Notes under the pieces: generated by a model | What the model saw: only the letters and a program-made list of their open reading frames with translations | Told to the model about the DNA's origin: nothing | Databases searched by the model: none | NCBI RefSeq assembly: GCF_000374005.1 | Contig: NZ_KB893135.1 | Location: 280,545 to 344,544, forward strand | Reading direction: 5' to 3' | Length of the DNA: 64,000 bases | Source of the DNA: Kiloniella laminariae DSM 19542 | GTDB lineage: Bacteria; Pseudomonadota; Alphaproteobacteria; Kiloniellales; Kiloniellaceae | Program-made: the position numbers and the translations under genes | Shown: in pieces, positions 61,081 through 64,000 of the stretch | Layout: every line of letters starts with the position of its first letter | How positions within the stretch are numbered: position 1 is the stretch's first letter

Positions 61081-62280
61081 TTGCACCCTGTCCGTTGCTT
61101 TTATCTTGCTTTCTTTTGTCTCGGCCTGATGAAACCTGCCTCTGCTGCAGACCTGATCACCTTCTGGGATCAGCCGCAACGCGGTGGCAACAGCTTTAAC
61201 GAAGCCGTGCCGGATCAGGCCTATTTTGATGCGCTAGCGAACACCGGGGCCAGCTGGGTACGTCTGACCTTCAGCAAGTGGCACGGGGCCGGACAGGATT
61301 TCCTGCTCGGCTCGGCGGACAGTTATCAGGCCATTCCGGCGGCAGATCTGGCATTGTTACGCGGGGCGCTGGACCGGGCAGACAAGGCGGGCCTGAAAGT
61401 TGTGCTTGCCCCGCTCAGCCTGCCGGGCGCCCGCTGGCAGCAGCAGAACAAGGGAGTGTTCGACCAGCGTCTCTGGAGCGATCCGGCCTATGCGGATCAG
61501 GCTGTGGCTTTCTGGTCGGATCTTGCTGCCGCGCTTCGCGATCATCCGGCCATTGCCGCCTATAATCTGCTCAACGAACCAGCGCCCGAACGCGGCACCG
61601 GACTGGCTGAAAACGGCACCGCGTCCGACCGGAAAGACTGGTATCAAAAACAGCAGGGAACCGCCCGGGATCTGCCCGCCCTCTATGAAAAACTGATCGC
61701 CGCCATCCGCAAAGTTGATCCGCTCACCCCCGTCATGCTTGATGCCGGGTTCTATGCCAATGCGCTGAGTTTTGACTACTGGCCAAGTCCCCTGCCTGCG
61801 GCCCTGTCCGATGCGCGGGTGCTCTATGCCTTTCACATGTACGAACCTTACGAAGCAACCAGCAGCCCGAACATGAAACGGGCCGAGCCCTACCGCTATC
61901 CCGGGGTTGAGCTCGACTATGGCACAGGCCGTCTGGTCTGGGACAAGGAAGCCCTGCGCAGCCACATCTCCGCCCCCTTTGACTGGGCCAGAACACATGA
62001 TATTCCCGTCAGCAGAATGGTTGCCGCCGAATTTGGCTGCATGCGCTTCTGGCAGGACTGTGGTCGCTACCTTGAGGATGTCACGGATATCCTTGAGGAG
62101 AAATCGGCCCACTGGGCCTTCTATGCCTTCCGCGAGGATGTCTGGGACGGCATGGATTATGAACTCAGCCCCTCGGAAAAATCGGGACGGTTTTACTGGC
62201 TGATGGAAGAAGGTCGCGGCGACACGCTGAAACGCAACGGCCCGCTGTTTAAAATTCTTGGTAAAAGACTGAAACCCTGA
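61081..62280 (+). CDS. Secreted glycoside hydrolase family 5 protein
   Basis: This 399-aa protein has a signal peptide (ending 'KPASAADL') and a GH5 TIM barrel. The acid/base Glu is in 'AYNLLNEPAPERG' and the nucleophile Glu in 'MVAAEFGCMRF'; 'LYAFHMYEPYEATS' carries the conserved His/Tyr. It should hydrolyse a beta-glucan or mannan outside the cytosol. The start is TTG 61081 after GGAGAC. The gap 60803-61080 holds no gene. Confidence 0.88.
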   Translation: MHPVRCFYLAFFCLGLMKPASAADLITFWDQPQRGGNSFNEAVPDQAYFDALANTGASWVRLTFSKWHGAGQDFLLGSADSYQAIPAADLALLRGALDRADKAGLKVVLAPLSLPGARWQQQNKGVFDQRLWSDPAYADQAVAFWSDLAAALRDHPAIAAYNLLNEPAPERGTGLAENGTASDRKDWYQKQQGTARDLPALYEKLIAAIRKVDPLTPVMLDAGFYANALSFDYWPSPLPAALSDARVLYAFHMYEPYEATSSPNMKRAEPYRYPGVELDYGTGRLVWDKEALRSHISAPFDWARTHDIPVSRMVAAEFGCMRFWQDCGRYLEDVTDILEEKSAHWAFYAFREDVWDGMDYELSPSEKSGRFYWLMEEGRGDTLKRNGPLFKILGKRLKP

Positions 62281-62427
62281 AAAAAGCTGAACCCGGCATA
62301 ACGAACTCTTCCGACCATCCGAGCGAAAGAAAGAAGGTCTGGCAATGGGAAAAACAGAAAACTGGCTCTATGGCCTGTTTCCGGCGTAAGCTAGGCTAAC
62401 CTACTTCAGAAACCGGGAGAAACCGTC

Positions 62428-62727
62428 ATGACACGCTGGGCCGTTCTCTTTACCGACAGTCCCGAAATGATGGATGTACGTGCCGACAAGGCGCGGCGGG
62501 ATGCCCATGTTGCCTATGTCCGCGCCCATCCGGAACTGTTGATCGGCGGCGGCCTGAAGACCAATCCGGAGGGGGATTTCTGCGGGGCGCTTTGGATTGT
62601 CGAGTTGGCATCGCGCGAAGATGTCGTCCAGCTGATCCTGCGCGATCCCTTCTACAGTGCAGATCACCGCCGGTATGTCATCTACAGCTGGGGCAAGATC
62701 CTCGAGGACAAACAAGTAACGCTTTAA
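62428..62727 (+). CDS. YciI-like protein
   Basis: This 99-aa protein has the YCII fold pattern: 'WAVLFTDSPEMMDVRADKAR', 'HVAYVRAHPELLIGGGLKTN' and 'REDVVQLILRDPFYSADHRR'. Members are small dimers, some with lyase or peroxide-related roles. It is followed by a hairpin. Confidence 0.85.
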   Translation: MTRWAVLFTDSPEMMDVRADKARRDAHVAYVRAHPELLIGGGLKTNPEGDFCGALWIVELASREDVVQLILRDPFYSADHRRYVIYSWGKILEDKQVTL

Positions 62728-62730
62728 CCA

Positions 62731-62757
62731 TGAGGCCTATAGGATTACCGGGCCTCA
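62731..62757. terminator. Hairpin between convergent genes
   Basis: TGAGGCC and GGCCTCA form a 7-bp stem with a 13-base loop. It separates the YciI-like gene from the convergent 62786 gene; the T-run is weak. Confidence 0.5.
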
Positions 62758-62785
62758 ATTCTGAAGATCCCTGACCGGGTTCAGC

Positions 62786-63211
62786 TCAGCCGACTTTGCC
62801 CGACAGTTTTTTGATCATTTGCTGTGCCAGGGCCGCCCAGTCTTCAATCAGGCTTTGCGCCAGTACCGCGTTACCACTGCCTGTTTCTTTTATTTCCCGG
62901 TGTCTTGCCAGCGCCTCGACAATGGCCCGAACCTGTTTCCCCTCCAGAACAACGCGGAAATGATCATTGTTCAGATCACTTTTCTGCAGCGATCCGCCCC
63001 GGGTCTCAGCGGCGCGTGATGCCTGGTTTTGCAAGGCAGGCCCATGCACAATATTGCGCACCAGCAGGGCCAATTGCGGTTCAGCCTTCCGCAAAAGTTC
63101 ATAGGTCAGAACAAGACTTCCCCGGCTGAAAACATCCGCTTGCCGCGACACAGCAGCAAGACCATAGAAAACACCATCCGAGGAAACACCGCCCGCCCTG
63201 TCATCATCCAT
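62786..63211 (-). CDS. Unrecognised 141-aa protein
   Basis: I do not recognise this protein. From ATG 63211 (CGGAG upstream) it reads as a mostly helical soluble protein: 'TYELLRKAEPQLALLVRNIV', 'VVLEGKQVRAIVEALARHRE', 'AVLAQSLIEDWAALAQQM'. It has no signal peptide. It precedes nothing obvious on its strand and faces the YciI-like gene. Confidence 0.62.
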   Translation of the reverse strand: MDDDRAGGVSSDGVFYGLAAVSRQADVFSRGSLVLTYELLRKAEPQLALLVRNIVHGPALQNQASRAAETRGGSLQKSDLNNDHFRVVLEGKQVRAIVEALARHREIKETGSGNAVLAQSLIEDWAALAQQMIKKLSGKVG

Positions 63212-63318
63212 GATCGCTCCGTTACCTTTGCTGCTGCCAGGAGGCCCAATCCTCGTCATCCACCATACAGCACCTCCCGCTTCCCGTCTTGTTACATTCT
63301 CTTGACAGACGGGTCATG

Positions 63319-63342
63319 CCCGTGGTCATACCCGTGGCCATA
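63319..63342. repeat. 12-bp tandem duplication, CCCGTGGTCATA
   Basis: CCCGTGGTCATA is followed by CCCGTGGCCATA and then by the start of a hairpin. It lies between the copB end and the 62786 gene. Confidence 0.65.
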
Positions 63343-63371
63343 CCCGGTGCCAAAAACCCTGAAGCACCGGG
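63343..63371 (-). terminator. Hairpin downstream of copB
   Basis: CCCGGTGC and GCACCGGG form an 8-bp stem about 25 bases beyond the copB stop. It has no clean T-run after it, so it is a weak terminator. Confidence 0.5.
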
Positions 63372-63393
63372 AACGACCAGAAAGAGACCAGTT

Positions 63394-64000
63394 TTAGAAC
63401 ATCACCCGCAGTCCGGTCACGAAAAAGACCTCATCAGTCTTGCCGCCGTCTTCTTTGACAAGATCACGGGTATCGCCAAAACTGCGCTCGTAATGCACCC
63501 CCACATAGGGGGCTATGGTCCGGTCCACCAGATCGTAACTCAGGCGTACCCCGGTTTCGAGTGAGGACAGGCCCCGACCGATACCGACTTCTTCATCTTC
63601 AGAAAAGGCGATATTGACCTCGGCGGTCGGACGCAGGATCAGACGGTTGGTCAGCAACAGCTCGTAATCCGCTTCCACCCGGGTTGAAAGGTCGCCCTTT
63701 TCGCTCAGGAACAGGTCTGCATCAACCTCGAACCACTGCGGGGCCAGCCCGGTCAGCCCGAGGACGGCATAACCCCGGTCCTCCCCCGCAGGAGCGTCAT
63801 AGCGCAGGCCTGCCTTGGCATCCCAGAAATCGCTGACCGGGACCTGTAACAACGCCTGATGCTCCAGCGTTTCAAAAGCGCTGTCATCCAGCGCATATTC
63901 GCCCGAACTTTCCAGCCGGAACTTGAGTTCATCCGTGCCGACAAAGGCATAACCATCCCAAGCTGCCACTTCGTTGTCATCACTGAAACGATATTCGAAC
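63394..64000 (-). CDS. copB: Copper resistance protein B (CopB), 5' end outside window
   Basis: The frame is open to the right edge of the window and ends at 63394; about 202 residues are visible. It is a chain of outer-membrane beta-strands in the CopB/PcoB pattern: 'DAKAGLRYDAPAGEDRGYAV', 'GLAPQWFEVDADLFLSEKGD', 'LETGVRLSYDL', and the C-terminal 'APYVGVHYERSFGDTRDL' with 'FFVTGLRVMF' ending in Phe. CopB takes part in copper resistance at the outer membrane, normally beside copA, which would lie to the right. Confidence 0.88.
   Translation of the reverse strand, partial: FEYRFSDDNEVAAWDGYAFVGTDELKFRLESSGEYALDDSAFETLEHQALLQVPVSDFWDAKAGLRYDAPAGEDRGYAVLGLTGLAPQWFEVDADLFLSEKGDLSTRVEADYELLLTNRLILRPTAEVNIAFSEDEEVGIGRGLSSLETGVRLSYDLVDRTIAPYVGVHYERSFGDTRDLVKEDGGKTDEVFFVTGLRVMF

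Overview
The window reads as chromosomal DNA of an alphaproteobacterium, probably a marine member of the Rhodospirillales in the broad sense. This is inferred from the moderately GC-rich coding style, the many single-domain PAS proteins of the PAS_5 type, the DMT/EamA, LysE and Bcr/CflA transporters, and the scattered metabolic gene content. I see no rRNA, tRNA or CRISPR array.

Layout. Bases 1-2.4 kb hold two unrecognised genes, a 73-bp CTAG-bounded repeat between them, and after them a sequence that can form a pseudoknot followed by a terminator. Bases 2.6-9.9 kb are a tightly packed restriction-like operon: MmeI/YeeA-type adenine methylase, a PD-(D/E)XK (DUF91/NucS-like) nuclease fused to an EVE-like domain, a DExH helicase and a GIY-YIG nuclease. 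Bases 10-17.5 kb carry amino-acid metabolism genes (PLP aminotransferase, DAO oxidase, DapA-family lyase, homoserine dehydrogenase-like protein), a DJ-1/PfpI protein and its divergent LysR regulator. A 136-aa gene sits inside this cluster between two 74-bp direct repeats. Bases 18.2-23.3 kb are a cluster of seven PAS paralogues on both strands; three more lie at 29.6, 54.3 and 55.1 kb.

Bases 23.6-31.3 kb mix regulators, a LysE exporter, a peroxiredoxin-like protein, a lipoprotein, acetyltransferases and a periplasmic binding protein. Bases 31.4-36.3 kb hold a VIT/CCC1 transporter and a signalling cluster (REC-GGDEF-EAL, CHASE histidine kinase, single-domain receiver). Bases 36.6-39.1 kb are a multicopper oxidase-ZIP transporter operon. 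A TPR protein and a Stf0 sulfotransferase follow.

Bases 41.8-44.6 kb are an AT-rich insert bounded by perfect 32-bp direct repeats. It carries one large gene with TIR/nucleoside-deoxyribosyltransferase-like N-terminal domains and a P-loop ATPase, and is a strong candidate for a single-gene defence island. After it come two coiled-coil stress-type proteins, an unknown small protein, a TRIC channel, a CMD/AhpD-like protein with a divergent TetR gene and two matching operator-like sites, and a PhyH dioxygenase. A 46-aa Cys-containing peptide gene at 51.5 kb and a seven-copy 11-bp G-rich repeat precede an MFS exporter. The right end holds a GH25 lysozyme, two PAS genes with the second copy of the 73-bp repeat, a GST, a Bcr/CflA exporter, a quinol monooxygenase, tandem EamA transporters, a GH5 hydrolase, a YciI-like protein and the end of copB.

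Two themes run through the window. One is defence and mobility: a restriction operon, an ATPase island, two gene insertions marked by direct repeats, and a repeated mobile-looking element. The other is small-scale duplication: many 9-16 bp tandem repeats, some in frame inside genes. All functions are inferred from reading sequence and family knowledge; no database search was run.
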